Made by a program: the position numbers and the translations under genes
Notes under the pieces: model-generated
Told to the model about the DNA's origin: nothing
Databases searched by the model: none
Seen by the model: the letters and a program-made list of their open reading frames with translations, nothing else
In this document: one piece after another, positions 42,623 through 52,050 of the stretch
Position numbering within the stretch: position 1 is the first letter of the stretch
Layout: each line of letters begins with the position of its first letter
From: Bog-756 sp963845485
GTDB lineage: Bacteria; Actinomycetota; Acidimicrobiia; Acidimicrobiales; RAAP-2
Reading direction: 5' to 3'
DNA length: 64,000 nucleotides
Assembly (NCBI GenBank): GCA_963845485.1
Contig: CAWJSI010000015.1
Span: 248,001-312,000 of the forward strand

Positions 42623-43491
42623 CCGCCACCGATCCCGGCGCCCGGGATCCCTCGGGGCGTCAGCTCTCGGCCGCCACCACCGTCGTCGGGGTGATCGGCG
42701 ATCCGGTGGACCACTCGCTCTCGCCCCTCTTGCACAACACGGCCTTTTCGCACCTGGGCCTCGACTGGGTGTCGGTGGGGTTCCGGGTGTCCTCGGGCAA
42801 GACGGCCACAGCCCTCGACGGGGCCCGGGCCCTCGGGGTGGTGGGCCTGTCGGTCACCATGCCCCACAAGGCCGAGGCGGCCCGGCTGGTCACAGACCGC
42901 TCGACCCTGGCCGCACGGCTCGGCGCGGTCAACTGCGTGGTCGACACCGATCGCGGCTGGCGGGGCGAGAACACCGACGGTGCCGGCTTCCTCGCCGCCC
43001 TCGGTCACCGGGACGGTTTTGAACCCCGGGGTCTCCGCTGTCTGGTGGTGGGGGCAGGTGGAGCGGCCCGGGCTGTGATCGCCGCGCTGGCCGACGCCGG
43101 TGCTGGCGAAGTGGTGGTGGTCAACCGCACCCCCGAGCGGGCGGCGGCCGCCCTCACCCTGGCCGGTCCGGTGGGTCGAGCCGGGGAGCCGTCAGACGCC
43201 CGATCCGCCGACCTCGTGGTCAACGCCACCCCGATGGGCATGGCCGGTGCTGATCCCGACGGGGGACAGGCCTGGCCGATCGACCCCACGCTGCTCAGCG
43301 CGGGCCAGCGGGTGGTCGACCTCGTCTACCACCCCTCGGAGACGCCGTGGATGGCTGCGGCTCGGGCCCGCGGGGCGATCGTGGACAACGGGCTCGGCAT
43401 GCTGGTGCACCAGGCCGCCTTGCAGCTGGCCGCCTGGACCGGCCTCGAACCACCGGTCGAGGCCATGTGGGAGGTGATCCGTGACCGCTGA
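42619..43491 (+). CDS. aroE: Shikimate dehydrogenase
   Basis: Reduces 3-dehydroshikimate with NADPH in aromatic amino acid synthesis. In the 290 residues, GDPVDHSLSPLLHN binds substrate, K84 (VTMPHKAEA) and D120 (ENTDGAGF) are the catalytic pair, GAGGAARAV is the dinucleotide-binding loop, and NRTPERA follows it, as expected for NADP selection. ATG 42619 overlaps the mltG stop (ATGA). An N-terminal extension of about 20 residues precedes the domain. Confidence 0.94.
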   Translation: MTATDPGARDPSGRQLSAATTVVGVIGDPVDHSLSPLLHNTAFSHLGLDWVSVGFRVSSGKTATALDGARALGVVGLSVTMPHKAEAARLVTDRSTLAARLGAVNCVVDTDRGWRGENTDGAGFLAALGHRDGFEPRGLRCLVVGAGGAARAVIAALADAGAGEVVVVNRTPERAAAALTLAGPVGRAGEPSDARSADLVVNATPMGMAGADPDGGQAWPIDPTLLSAGQRVVDLVYHPSETPWMAAARARGAIVDNGLGMLVHQAALQLAAWTGLEPPVEAMWEVIRDR

Positions 43492-43551
43492 GGGTGGGCG
43501 CGAGAAGGGGGCCCGGGGAGGCGAGTAACCTTCCCCGATCAGAGTCCCTTG

Positions 43552-44688
43552 GTGAACTATGCCCCCGCAACCGTCGCCGCCCGGCCTCGGATCCGGACCC
43601 TGAGCGCCCGGTTCGACATGGTCCTGGTGGGCTGCACCTTCCTCCTCGGAGTGATCGGTGTGGTCACCGTCTACACGGCCACCAAGGGCAAGCTGGCCCT
43701 GGCCGGTGAGGATCCCCGGTATTTCCTGAAGCGCCAGGTCATCTTCTTGGTCATCGGGGGGGTGGTGTTGGTGGTGATGGCCCTGTTCGACTACCGACGG
43801 CTCGAACAGATCAGCACGGTGCTCTACATCGGGGTCGTGGTGGCCCTGATCGCCGTGCTCGCCACCCCGGCCCGTCTCGGCGCCCAGCGTTGGTTCCCCC
43901 TCGGCCCCATCCAGCTCCAACCGTCCGAGTTCGCCACGGTGGTGCTCATCATCGCCATCGCCACGTACTGTTCGCGCCGACCCGAAGGGCTCGAGTTCCG
44001 CGATCTGGTCCGGATGGTCCTCATGGCCGGACTGCCCATCTTGTTGGTCTTCAAACAGCCCGACCTCGGAACGGCCATCGTCATGTCGGTCATCCTGCTC
44101 GTCATGTTGGCCGTGGCCGGGATGCCCGGGCGTTACTTGCTCGCCCTCATCGCCGCGGCCGTGCTCTTGGTCCTGTTCGCCATCAACGTGGGCATCCTGC
44201 AGAAATACCAGATCGACCGCCTCACCAGCTTCATCTCACCCAACGGGGCCAGTCAGGCGGCCAGCTACAACGTGGCCCAGGCCAAGGAGGCCATCGCCCA
44301 CGGCGGGGTGTTCGGACGCGGTCTCGGCCACGGGGCCCTGACCAATCTGGCCTATGTGCCCGAGCAGCAGACCGACTTCATCTTCTCGGCCGTGGGGGAG
44401 CAGGTGGGCTTCGTCGGGGCCAGCGTGCTGCTGGCCATCTACGGCGTGGTGGCCTGGCGGATCCTCCGGGCCGCCCAGTTGGCCCGCGACAACCTGGGTC
44501 GTTTGCTGTGCACCGGCATCTTCGCCCTACTCGTGTTCTCGGTGTTCGAGAACGTCGGGATGAACATGGGGATCATGCCGGTGACCGGGATCCCCCTCCC
44601 GTTCCTGTCGTACGGCGGCTCGGCCATGTTCGTCTTCATGGCCGCCATCGGGATCACCGCCAGTGTCAACTCCCGGAGCGCCCGGTGA
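43552..44688 (+). CDS. rodA: SEDS peptidoglycan glycosyltransferase, RodA-like
   Basis: Polytopic membrane protein of 378 residues, about ten helices, that polymerises lipid II together with a class B PBP. Motifs include GAQRWFPLGPIQLQPSEFATV, KQPDLGTAIVMS, YVPEQQTDFIFSAVGEQVGFVG and GIPLPFLSYGGSAM. Two starts, TTG 43549 and GTG 43552, are adjacent; CAGAGT ends six bases before the GTG, so GTG is chosen as leaderless. It overlaps the DUF151 gene by GTGA. A second SEDS gene faces it from the other side of DUF151. Confidence 0.91.
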   Translation: MNYAPATVAARPRIRTLSARFDMVLVGCTFLLGVIGVVTVYTATKGKLALAGEDPRYFLKRQVIFLVIGGVVLVVMALFDYRRLEQISTVLYIGVVVALIAVLATPARLGAQRWFPLGPIQLQPSEFATVVLIIAIATYCSRRPEGLEFRDLVRMVLMAGLPILLVFKQPDLGTAIVMSVILLVMLAVAGMPGRYLLALIAAAVLLVLFAINVGILQKYQIDRLTSFISPNGASQAASYNVAQAKEAIAHGGVFGRGLGHGALTNLAYVPEQQTDFIFSAVGEQVGFVGASVLLAIYGVVAWRILRAAQLARDNLGRLLCTGIFALLVFSVFENVGMNMGIMPVTGIPLPFLSYGGSAMFVFMAAIGITASVNSRSAR

Positions 44689-45371
44689 GCGAACCCGCCC
44701 CGGGCCAGGTGGACGTGCCCCCACCTCCGGTGGACGGTGTGGACCCGGTGCTGCCCGCTCCCGACGCCGCTTCGACCGACATCACCGGCACCGTCGAACC
44801 TGAATCCGAGCTCGAACCCGAATCGGACACCGAACCCGAGGCCGGGCCGGCCGCCGCCGATGGGGTCGAACCCGCCGGCGAGATCGGATCGGACGACTCG
44901 ACGGTGCCGGGGGTCGGGACCGCCCCGGCCATGGGGGACTACCGGATGGCCATCGTGGCCGCCGTCAATGTCGACCTGCCCAACCAGCATCCGACGGTCG
45001 TGCTGCGAGAGTCGGAGTCACCCCGGCGCCAGCTCTCGTTCTCCATCGGCTTCCAGGACGCCGTGGTGCTCACCCACGCCATGCGCAGGATTCCCACGCC
45101 GCGGCCTCTGACCCATGAGCTCATGAGCCAGGTGCTCCAGGGGTTCGACATCGACGTGGTGGCGGTGCGGCTCGTCGGTCGCCAGGGGGCCATCTACTTC
45201 GCCGAGCTGGATCTGCGGGGACGCACCGGCCGCTCGGTGCACTCGTGCCGTCCGTCCGACGCACTGACCGTCGCTCTCCTCCAGCCGGTGAGCGTGCCCA
45301 TCCTCATCGACCGCCGCCTGTTCGAAATCGACGGCGACGTGGTCCCACCCGGCCCGGGTTCCGACGCCTGA
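44685..45371 (+). CDS. DUF151 bifunctional nuclease-domain protein
   Basis: A 228-residue protein. The first 80 residues are Pro/Glu/Asp rich and presumably disordered. A DUF151/BFN domain follows: VAAVNVDLPNQHPTVVLRES, PRPLTHELMSQVLQGF, IYFAELDLRG and CRPSDALTVALLQPVSVPILI. Plant and archaeal relatives show nuclease activity, but the bacterial function is unsettled. GTG 44685 overlaps the rodA stop, so production is tied to the cell-wall enzyme. Confidence 0.82.
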   Translation: MSEPAPGQVDVPPPPVDGVDPVLPAPDAASTDITGTVEPESELEPESDTEPEAGPAAADGVEPAGEIGSDDSTVPGVGTAPAMGDYRMAIVAAVNVDLPNQHPTVVLRESESPRRQLSFSIGFQDAVVLTHAMRRIPTPRPLTHELMSQVLQGFDIDVVAVRLVGRQGAIYFAELDLRGRTGRSVHSCRPSDALTVALLQPVSVPILIDRRLFEIDGDVVPPGPGSDA

Positions 45372-45392
45372 GGGGCGTCTCCGGGCGCGCCA

Positions 45393-46796
45393 CTACCCGC
45401 CGCTGAGCAGCCGTTCCCTGCGCTCTTCGGCCTTCTCCCACTGGGCCTGATCGGCGGCGTCGGCGGCGGCCCCACCCTCGTCGGAGATACGCATGAGCAC
45501 GGCGATCAACACGTAATTGGCGATGAGTGCGGAGCCCCCGTAGGAGACGAAGGGCAGCGTGATCCCGGTCAGGGGCAGGATCCTGACCACCCCACCGATG
45601 ATGAAGAACGCCTGGAATCCGAGGATCATGGTGAGCCCGACCGCGGTCAGCTTGGCGAATTCGGAGCGGGCGGCCTGGGCCACGCGCAAGCCCGCTCCGA
45701 CCAGGAGCAGGAAGGCCACGACCACCATGGTCGACCCGAGGAGCCCCATCTCCTCGCCGATGATGGCGAAGATGAAGTCGGTCTGGGGGATGGGGATCTG
45801 GTAGGCGCCGAATCCGAGGCCGAGACCCGAGCCCCCGATGCCGCCACTGCCGAGGGCGTACCACGACTGCACGAGCTGGCGCCCCGAGGTATTGGCGTAC
45901 TTGCCGGGATCGAGCCAGGTCTCGACACGGATATGGGTCTGGTTGAAGTACTTGTTGGCCAGGTAGGCGCCGATGGCGAACAGGACGATCCCGAGGAACA
46001 GGTAGCCGGTGCGCCCCGTGGTCACCCACAGCAGTCCGATGAACAGGGTGAACAACATGGCCGAGAACCCGATGTCGTGTTCGAGGCTCATGATGCCGAT
46101 GGCGAACACCCAGGCCAACAGGATGGGCACCAAGGGCCGGGGATCGAGGAAGAGCCGGTTGCCGAACCGGGCCGTCGGGATGGTCAGCAGCTCCCGCTTA
46201 TCGGCGAAGTAGGAGGCGAAGAAGATGCACAGGACGATCTTGCCCAGCTCGACCGGCTGGAATTCGAAGCTGCCGAGCTTGACCCACAGGCGGGCACCGT
46301 TGATGTCGGCTCCCACGTGGGGCACCAGGGGCAAGAGGAGCAGGGCCACCCCGGCCGCCAAGAGGAGGTAGCGGTAGCGGTCGAGGTCACGGGACCGCCG
46401 CACGATGACCAGGGTCAGGACGTAGGCGGCCACGCCACCGGCCGTCCAGGCCGCCTGGAGCGGGGCGTAGTTCTCACCCTTACCCAGGTCGATGCGGAAG
46501 ATCATCACGTAGCCGATGCCGTTGAGCAGGAAGGCGATGGGGAGGATCACCGGGTGGGCACTGGGTACGAAGATACGGTTGGCGATGTGGGCCACCCCTC
46601 CGAGAATCAGCATGGCCACCATGAGGGGCACCACATCGGCGGGAACCTTCGAGGTGTTCCCGAGGATCATGAGCGTGTAGGCGGCGATGATGATGATCGA
46701 GGCCGCCACGAGCAGGCCCAGTTCGGTGCGCCGGCGAGCCTTGAAGGCCCGGTGAGGACGTTTGGTCGTGGAGGAACGCAACGTCATGACCGGCAT
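45393..46796 (-). CDS. SEDS family cell-wall polymerase (FtsW/RodA/SpoVE type)
   Basis: Second SEDS protein, 467 residues, about twelve helices, longer than the first because of two extra N-terminal helices (IIIIAAYTLMILG and VVPLMVAMLILGGVAH). Core motifs: GARLWVKLGSFEFQPVELGK, MSLEHDIGFSAMLFTLF, IPIPQTDFIFAIIGEEMGLLG and GITLPFVSYGGSAL. This form resembles actinobacterial proteins encoded with FhaA, PstP and PbpA. TAGGCT ends seven bases before ATG 46796, a leaderless-type start. It converges on the DUF151 gene with a 21-base gap. Confidence 0.9.
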   Translation of the reverse strand: MPVMTLRSSTTKRPHRAFKARRRTELGLLVAASIIIIAAYTLMILGNTSKVPADVVPLMVAMLILGGVAHIANRIFVPSAHPVILPIAFLLNGIGYVMIFRIDLGKGENYAPLQAAWTAGGVAAYVLTLVIVRRSRDLDRYRYLLLAAGVALLLLPLVPHVGADINGARLWVKLGSFEFQPVELGKIVLCIFFASYFADKRELLTIPTARFGNRLFLDPRPLVPILLAWVFAIGIMSLEHDIGFSAMLFTLFIGLLWVTTGRTGYLFLGIVLFAIGAYLANKYFNQTHIRVETWLDPGKYANTSGRQLVQSWYALGSGGIGGSGLGLGFGAYQIPIPQTDFIFAIIGEEMGLLGSTMVVVAFLLLVGAGLRVAQAARSEFAKLTAVGLTMILGFQAFFIIGGVVRILPLTGITLPFVSYGGSALIANYVLIAVLMRISDEGGAAADAADQAQWEKAEERRERLLSGG

Positions 46797-46803
46797 CCGG
46801 GCG

Positions 46804-46809
46804 AGCCTA
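46804..46809 (-). promoter_or_regulatory. -10 of leaderless SEDS gene
   Basis: TAGGCT on the minus strand ends seven bases before ATG 46796. Confidence 0.5.
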
Positions 46810-46888
46810 TCGGCGTGGGCGCCCAAGTCGGTGGAGCCGGGGCCCCCGCGACCGCCGGGCCGGGCCCGTTGACGGCGGGGATTCGAGC

Positions 46889-49312
46889 GTGAGCGAGCGC
46901 GAGACCACGCTCGCCCACCCGTCCGCCCTCGACCCGGGAGGTGACCGCAGGCGTGGGGCCCCGGATCGTCGCCAGGGCGCCCGATGGCCGGACCCCGAGG
47001 TGGTCGTGGCGACCGAGCGCCGCCGCCCCACACCGCTCGGGGCGGCGGCCCTCATCGCCGCAGCCCGGAGCCCCCTTCCCACCCTGGCTGACCCCGGGCG
47101 GTTCATCAACCGGGAGCTCTCCTGGCTCGACTTCGCCGCCCGCCTGCTCGAATTGGTGGCCGACTCACGATTCCCCCTCCTCGAGCGGGTCCGGTATCTG
47201 GCCATCTTCGCCGAGGGGCTCGACGAGTTCTTCCAGGTGCGGGTGGCCGGGCTGGAGGATCAGGTGGCCGCCGGGATCCGGGTGGCGTCGCCCGACGGGA
47301 TGCGCCCGGCCGAGCAGTTGGCTGCCATCACCGCCCGGGCCACCGAGCTGGTCCAGGCGCACAGCGACCTGTTCTTGCGCCAGGTGAGGCCGGCACTCAC
47401 GTCGGCCGGGATCGTCCTCACCGACTGGCACACCCTCGATGCGGCAGATCGCGCCGCCCTGGGGGAGGTGTTCGACCGGGGTGTGTTCCCCATCCTCACG
47501 CCCTTGGCCATGGGGCAGGGACATCCGTTCCCGGCCATCGCCGACCTCTCGTTGAACCTGGTGGTACGGGTGGCCGACCCGGCTACCGGGGAGGAGCGGA
47601 TCGCCCAGGTGAAGGTGCCACCGCTCCTTCCCCGTCTGCTGCCCCTGGCCGACGGCCGTCGCTTCGTGCCGGTGGAGCAGCTGGTGGCCGCCCACCTCGG
47701 GACCATCTTCCCGGGCATGAGCATCGAGGAGCACCAGGTGTTCCGGGTATCGCGCAACATCGATCTCTCGGTGGACGAGTACGAGACCGACGACCTGGTC
47801 GCCGCGGTGGAGCTCGAACTCCACCGACGCCGGTTCGGCCAGGCCGTGCGGCTCGAGGTGTCCTCGGGCATCTCGACTGACCTCCTCGACATGCTTGTCG
47901 CCGAGGTCGACGTATCCGAGGACAGCGTCTACCTGGTCGACGTGCCCCTGGACCTGAGCGGCCTCGTCTCGCTGACCGAACTGGACCGTCCGGATCTGTC
48001 GGCTGATCCCTGGACACCGGTGGTTCCGCCCTCGTTCAGTGGTGCGTCCGACCTGTTCGCCGTCCTGGCCGAGCGCGATGTGCTCGTCCACCATCCCTAC
48101 GAGTCGTTCAGCGGCTCGGTCGAAGCCTTCGTGGCCGCTGCGGCCGAGGATCCGTCGGTGCTCGCCATCAAACAGACCCTCTACCGGACGGGCGAGGACA
48201 GCCCGGTGGTGGCATCACTGATCCGGGCCTCACGATCGGGCAAGCAGGTCACCGTGGTGGTCGAACTCCAGGCCCGGTTCGACGAGCGGATCAACATCGC
48301 CTGGGCCCGTGTGCTCGAAGAGGCCGGCGTACAGGTCATCTACGGGCTCGCCACCCTCAAGACCCACGCCAAGATCTGCCTGGTGGTACGCCGGGAGGGG
48401 TCCGAGGTGCGCCGGTACTGTCACATCGGTACGGGCAACTACAACGCCGAGACCGCCCGGGTCTACGAGGACCTCGGTCTGTTCACCTCGGATCCGGACG
48501 TGGGGGCAGACGTGGGTGAGCTGTTCAACCTCTTGTCGGGGTCGGGCGAGGCACCGGCATTCCGCCGTCTCCTGGTCTCTCCGCTGTCCACGCGGTCGGG
48601 GCTGCTGGCCGCCATCGACGAGGAGCGGCGGGCCGGGCCGGACGGCAGGATCGTCATCAAGACCAACGGCCTCACCGATCCGGCCATGATCGACGCCCTC
48701 TGCCGGGCGGCACAGGCCGGCGCCTCGGTGGACCTGATCGTCCGGGGACGGTGCTGTCTGCGGCCCGGCGTACCCGGGCTGTCCGAGGGCATCAGGGTCC
48801 GGTCCGTCGTGGGCCGGTATCTCGAGCACTCCCGGGTGTTCTGTTTCGGGGGAGCGGCCGGGCGGCCGGTCCGGGTGGCGGTGGGCTCGGCCGACTTGAT
48901 GGAACGGAATCTCGACCGGCGCGTCGAGGTCGTGGTCCCCATCGGCGACCCCGCCCTACAGCGTCGGGTGGCCGGCCTCCTCGACTGGGCCCTCCTCGAC
49001 CAGGCCACCAGCTGGGAGCTGGGATCGAATGGGCGCTGGCTGCGCACCGCACCCGAGGTTCCGACCCACAGCCTCGGACTCAGCCTCCAGGATCAGTTCC
49101 AAACACAGGCCCTGGCCGCACGCCGGACTCGCCTGGACGTCGGCCCCCGGACGCCCACGATCCGGGGGACGGCACCGACGTCGGTTCCCGAGGCCCGCTT
49201 CGACCCAGAGTGGACGACACCGAGGTCCGCACCGGGACCGGGATCCCGGGAGCAGGCGTCGAGGTCCGGGCGATGGTGGCGCCGCTGGGCGCAGCGTCAG
49301 CGTCGAGGATGA
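46889..49312 (+). CDS. ppk1: Polyphosphate kinase 1
   Basis: Makes polyphosphate from ATP through a phosphohistidine. The conserved part begins with FINRELSWLDFAARLLELV near residue 72. The two phospholipase-D-like histidines are H493 in LKTHAKICLV and H647 in LEHSRVFCFGG; HIGTGNYNAETARVYEDLGL lies between them. The length of 807 exceeds the usual 690-740: about 65 residues at the N-terminus and 70 at the C-terminus are Arg/Pro rich extras. The start GTG 46889 is uncertain and a later start would also be acceptable. Its 3' end overlaps the opposing membrane-protein gene by 233 bases. Confidence 0.92.
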   Translation: MSERETTLAHPSALDPGGDRRRGAPDRRQGARWPDPEVVVATERRRPTPLGAAALIAAARSPLPTLADPGRFINRELSWLDFAARLLELVADSRFPLLERVRYLAIFAEGLDEFFQVRVAGLEDQVAAGIRVASPDGMRPAEQLAAITARATELVQAHSDLFLRQVRPALTSAGIVLTDWHTLDAADRAALGEVFDRGVFPILTPLAMGQGHPFPAIADLSLNLVVRVADPATGEERIAQVKVPPLLPRLLPLADGRRFVPVEQLVAAHLGTIFPGMSIEEHQVFRVSRNIDLSVDEYETDDLVAAVELELHRRRFGQAVRLEVSSGISTDLLDMLVAEVDVSEDSVYLVDVPLDLSGLVSLTELDRPDLSADPWTPVVPPSFSGASDLFAVLAERDVLVHHPYESFSGSVEAFVAAAAEDPSVLAIKQTLYRTGEDSPVVASLIRASRSGKQVTVVVELQARFDERINIAWARVLEEAGVQVIYGLATLKTHAKICLVVRREGSEVRRYCHIGTGNYNAETARVYEDLGLFTSDPDVGADVGELFNLLSGSGEAPAFRRLLVSPLSTRSGLLAAIDEERRAGPDGRIVIKTNGLTDPAMIDALCRAAQAGASVDLIVRGRCCLRPGVPGLSEGIRVRSVVGRYLEHSRVFCFGGAAGRPVRVAVGSADLMERNLDRRVEVVVPIGDPALQRRVAGLLDWALLDQATSWELGSNGRWLRTAPEVPTHSLGLSLQDQFQTQALAARRTRLDVGPRTPTIRGTAPTSVPEARFDPEWTTPRSAPGPGSREQASRSGRWWRRWAQRQRRG

Positions 49313-50501
49313 CCGGTCCGGATCCCGTGGCCGGTGTTGCCAGCCCTGGGCCGTCGGAGTCGGCGGTGGCCGGGGACGCCCCACCCCGTCGGAAGGTGAT
49401 GCGTTGGCGGAGGAATCCCTGCAGCTTCCGGTAGCTCGGTCGTCGTTCGAACTCGAGCGAGGCGTAGGCCAGGCCACCAAAGGGGATGGGGAGCCAGAAG
49501 TTGACGGCACGGTAGGCGAGCACGGCCGAGAGGGCCTGGGCTGCCGTCGGGCCGAAGCCGGTGATCATCGAGACCAGCACGAACTCGACCACACCGAGCC
49601 CGCCGGGGGTGACCGGGATGGCAGCCAGGATGTTGGCCAGCCCGTAGGCCATGAGCAGGTCGATCGGCGAGATGAAGTGACTGAAGGCGGCCACGAAGAC
49701 CCAGAGTGAGGCGGCGTCGAGGAGCCAGTTGGCCGCGGCCCAGCCGATGGCCCGACGGGTGAGGGAACGGTCCTCCATGAGCGCTGCGAAGCGCTCGGCC
49801 AACCGCTCGACCAGGGCTGTCGTGCGATCGGCGTCGAGGAATCGGATCCGGCCGGCCACCCGGCGGACCACCCGGCTGGCCCGCTCCTGGCCCCGGGTGA
49901 GGAGGTAGAACAGGCCGCCGAAGGCGCCGAGCAGGATGACGCCGACCCCGGCGGCCACGATGACCAGGATGGAAGCCGACTGGGACTGCCCGCCGTGGTG
50001 GCTCGACGGTCCGTGGAAGCCGTGGGTGACGAGGAATGCCACCAGCGAGCACCAGAAGATGACATTGAGGACTACGGCCGAGCCGATGCCCTGGGTGCCG
50101 AGGGCGAAGCCGGCGTCGGAGCCCGAGACATCCGACTGGGTGAGTAGGCGGTAGCCCAGGGCGGCTCCAGGGGCGGTGCCCCCGGGGGACACATGGCTGA
50201 GGGCCAGGGTCGACATGTTTATCCGGAAGAGCCGGAGCCTCCGGGGACCGTCGGGTGGCAGCACGGCGTGGGTGAGCTGGGTGTAGGCGACGAGGGCACC
50301 GACTTCGAGAAGCACCCCGAGGGCCAGGTAGCCGATATTGATGTGGGCCAGGGAGTTGACCTCGGCCCGGTGGCTGGCCAGGAGGGGCAGGGCCACGTAG
50401 AACACGAACAAGAACACCAGCAGCGTCCCGACACTGAGTCGCACCTCGCGCCGAACGAACGGGCCCCGGTACCACCACCGCCGCCGCGAGGGGGGCGTCA
50501 C
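49080..50501 (-). CDS. UPF0104/LPG-synthase-TM family membrane protein
   Basis: Polytopic protein with about eight helices, similar to the flippase half of lysyl-phosphatidylglycerol synthase and to YbhN-type proteins. Motifs include SHVSPGGTAPGAALGYRLL and AIPVTPGGLGVVEFVLVSMI. It may flip or export a lipid; the substrate is unknown. GTG 50501 is chosen because AGGAGG lies five bases upstream; ATG 50522 is in frame and possible, since the AGGAGG may only be Glu codons. After the conserved end (SYRKLQGFLRQR) a Ser/Pro/Gly-rich tail of about 110 residues runs antisense to ppk1. Confidence 0.8.
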   Translation of the reverse strand: MTPPSRRRWWYRGPFVRREVRLSVGTLLVFLFVFYVALPLLASHRAEVNSLAHINIGYLALGVLLEVGALVAYTQLTHAVLPPDGPRRLRLFRINMSTLALSHVSPGGTAPGAALGYRLLTQSDVSGSDAGFALGTQGIGSAVVLNVIFWCSLVAFLVTHGFHGPSSHHGGQSQSASILVIVAAGVGVILLGAFGGLFYLLTRGQERASRVVRRVAGRIRFLDADRTTALVERLAERFAALMEDRSLTRRAIGWAAANWLLDAASLWVFVAAFSHFISPIDLLMAYGLANILAAIPVTPGGLGVVEFVLVSMITGFGPTAAQALSAVLAYRAVNFWLPIPFGGLAYASLEFERRPSYRKLQGFLRQRITFRRGGASPATADSDGPGLATPATGSGPVILDADAAPSGATIARTSTPAPGIPVPVRTSVSSTLGRSGPREPTSVPSPGSWASGGRRPGESGVRPGPVFGTDPGG

Positions 50502-50571
50502 GTCTTCCTCCTCGCCCTCCATCGTGACTATGTTGACACGCCCGACCCTCCGAACCTGACATGCTGGCCGG

Positions 50572-51993
50572 GTGACGGAGCCGGTCCAGCGGGATCCAGA
50601 GCCCACCGGTGCGCTGACAAGAGGGCCTGGTGGGGCGCCCACCGAGGGCCATGACGACGCTCCGAACGGGGTGGGGCCCGACGGCTCGATGCCGGCCGGG
50701 ACCACCCACCACGACCCGGTCACTGTCTCGCATGTGACGACGCACGGGGCCACCACGACGGTGATCAACGAGACGACGGTCGAGCGCCAGGACCGTGAGG
50801 TGGGTCCCGACGCCTCCCGCCGGGAGCGTCTGTTCGCCGCGGCATCGGCCAAGGGGGTCCCCCTTCGGACCATCTTGACCATTGACGCCGTCGTCATCGT
50901 CACCTGGGTCCTCTACCGGTTGATCGGGCGGCTCCGCGAGGTCATCTTGTGGATCCTCATCGCTGCCTTCATCGCCCTCGTCCTCAACCCGGCCGTCAAC
51001 TTCCTCCAGCGCCGCCGACTCCGGCGGGGGACGGCGGTCGGGGTGGTCATGGCCGTGGCCCTCCTCGTCTTCCTCGGCCTGCTCGGCCTGCTCGGCTACC
51101 CGTTGGTCAACTCCTTGACCCACGTGGCCGGGCGTCTGCCCACCATGGTCGATCAGGTGGAGAAGGGCCATGGCTGGTTGGCCCACACCCTGCAACGGCT
51201 CCACCTCCTCTCCTGGGTCCAGAAGAACGCCCCGAAGCTCAAGACGGCCGCACAGAACCTGGCCAAACCGGCCCTCAGCGCCGGTGAGGCCGTGGCTTCC
51301 ACCATCCTGGCCATCACGACCATCGGCTTCCTCAGCCTGTTCATGCTGCTCGAAGCGCCCAAGCTCCGGGCCGGGCTGCTGGGGGCGATGCGACCCGAGC
51401 GGCGCCAGACCGTGGTGGACGTCGCCCACCGGGTGTCCCGGTCGGTCACCTCCTACGTGCTCGGGACCGTGGCCCTCTCGGTGCTGTTCGGCGTGGTCGT
51501 CCTGATCACCCTCCTCATCCTCGGCGTGCCCTTCGCCCTCATCATCGGGCTGTGGGTAGCCCTGGTGGCGATGATCCCCCTGGTGGGTGGCCTCATCGCC
51601 GGAGTTCCGAGCGTGCTGATCGCCTTCCTCCACTCGCCTACCTCCGGGGTGGTGATGGCCATCGTGTTCGTGGGGTTCCAGCTGGTGGAGAACCACTTCC
51701 TCTACCCCGTGGTCATGAGCCGGACGGTCCGGATGAATCCCCTCTGGGTGCTGTTGGCCGTACTCATCGGGGCCAACCTGGGGGGCGTGTTCGGCTCGAC
51801 CCTCGGCGGCCTGACCGGGGCCCTCATCGCCATCCCGGTGGCCGGCGCCGTCCAGGTCATCTCCCGGGAGATCTGGCAGCGAACCCGGGCCGTCGACACC
51901 CTGGGCGGAGAGGGGGGCGCCGACCCACCGACGGGCGAGCCCCCCGGGGGCCTCGCCGTCGAGAGCAGCGGCTCAGGCAGCGAACCAGGCTGA
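50572..51993 (+). CDS. AI-2E family transporter (PF01594)
   Basis: Permease-like protein of 473 residues with about eight helices. The first 95 residues are hydrophilic and Gly/Thr/Asp rich; the membrane part starts ILTIDAVVIVTWVLYRL. LVAMIPLVGGLIAGVPSVLIAF, VENHFLYPVVMSRTVRMNPLWVLLAVLIGANLGG-type sequence and GALIAIPVAGAVQVI are the family motifs. Members carry autoinducer-2, Na+/H+ or other solutes, so the name should not be taken as function. It diverges from the UPF0104 gene. CATGCT ends six bases before GTG 50572 and may be its -10. Confidence 0.85.
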   Translation: MTEPVQRDPEPTGALTRGPGGAPTEGHDDAPNGVGPDGSMPAGTTHHDPVTVSHVTTHGATTTVINETTVERQDREVGPDASRRERLFAAASAKGVPLRTILTIDAVVIVTWVLYRLIGRLREVILWILIAAFIALVLNPAVNFLQRRRLRRGTAVGVVMAVALLVFLGLLGLLGYPLVNSLTHVAGRLPTMVDQVEKGHGWLAHTLQRLHLLSWVQKNAPKLKTAAQNLAKPALSAGEAVASTILAITTIGFLSLFMLLEAPKLRAGLLGAMRPERRQTVVDVAHRVSRSVTSYVLGTVALSVLFGVVVLITLLILGVPFALIIGLWVALVAMIPLVGGLIAGVPSVLIAFLHSPTSGVVMAIVFVGFQLVENHFLYPVVMSRTVRMNPLWVLLAVLIGANLGGVFGSTLGGLTGALIAIPVAGAVQVISREIWQRTRAVDTLGGEGGADPPTGEPPGGLAVESSGSGSEPG

Positions 51994-52038
51994 GATCGGC
52001 GGTTCTGGCCTGCACCGGTGGCGTGGAGTGCGGTCTCC

Positions 52039-52044
52039 TAAGCT
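52039..52044 (+). promoter_or_regulatory. -10 of leaderless ppm1
   Basis: TAAGCT ends six bases before ATG 52051. No Shine-Dalgarno is present. Confidence 0.5.
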
Positions 52045-52050
52045 GGACCT

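Noticed and set aside
49297..51696. Open frame of about 800 codons on the minus strand opposite ppk1's end and the AI-2E gene
   Set aside because: His/Gly/Pro-rich shadow of genuine membrane-protein genes; no start context and no domain.
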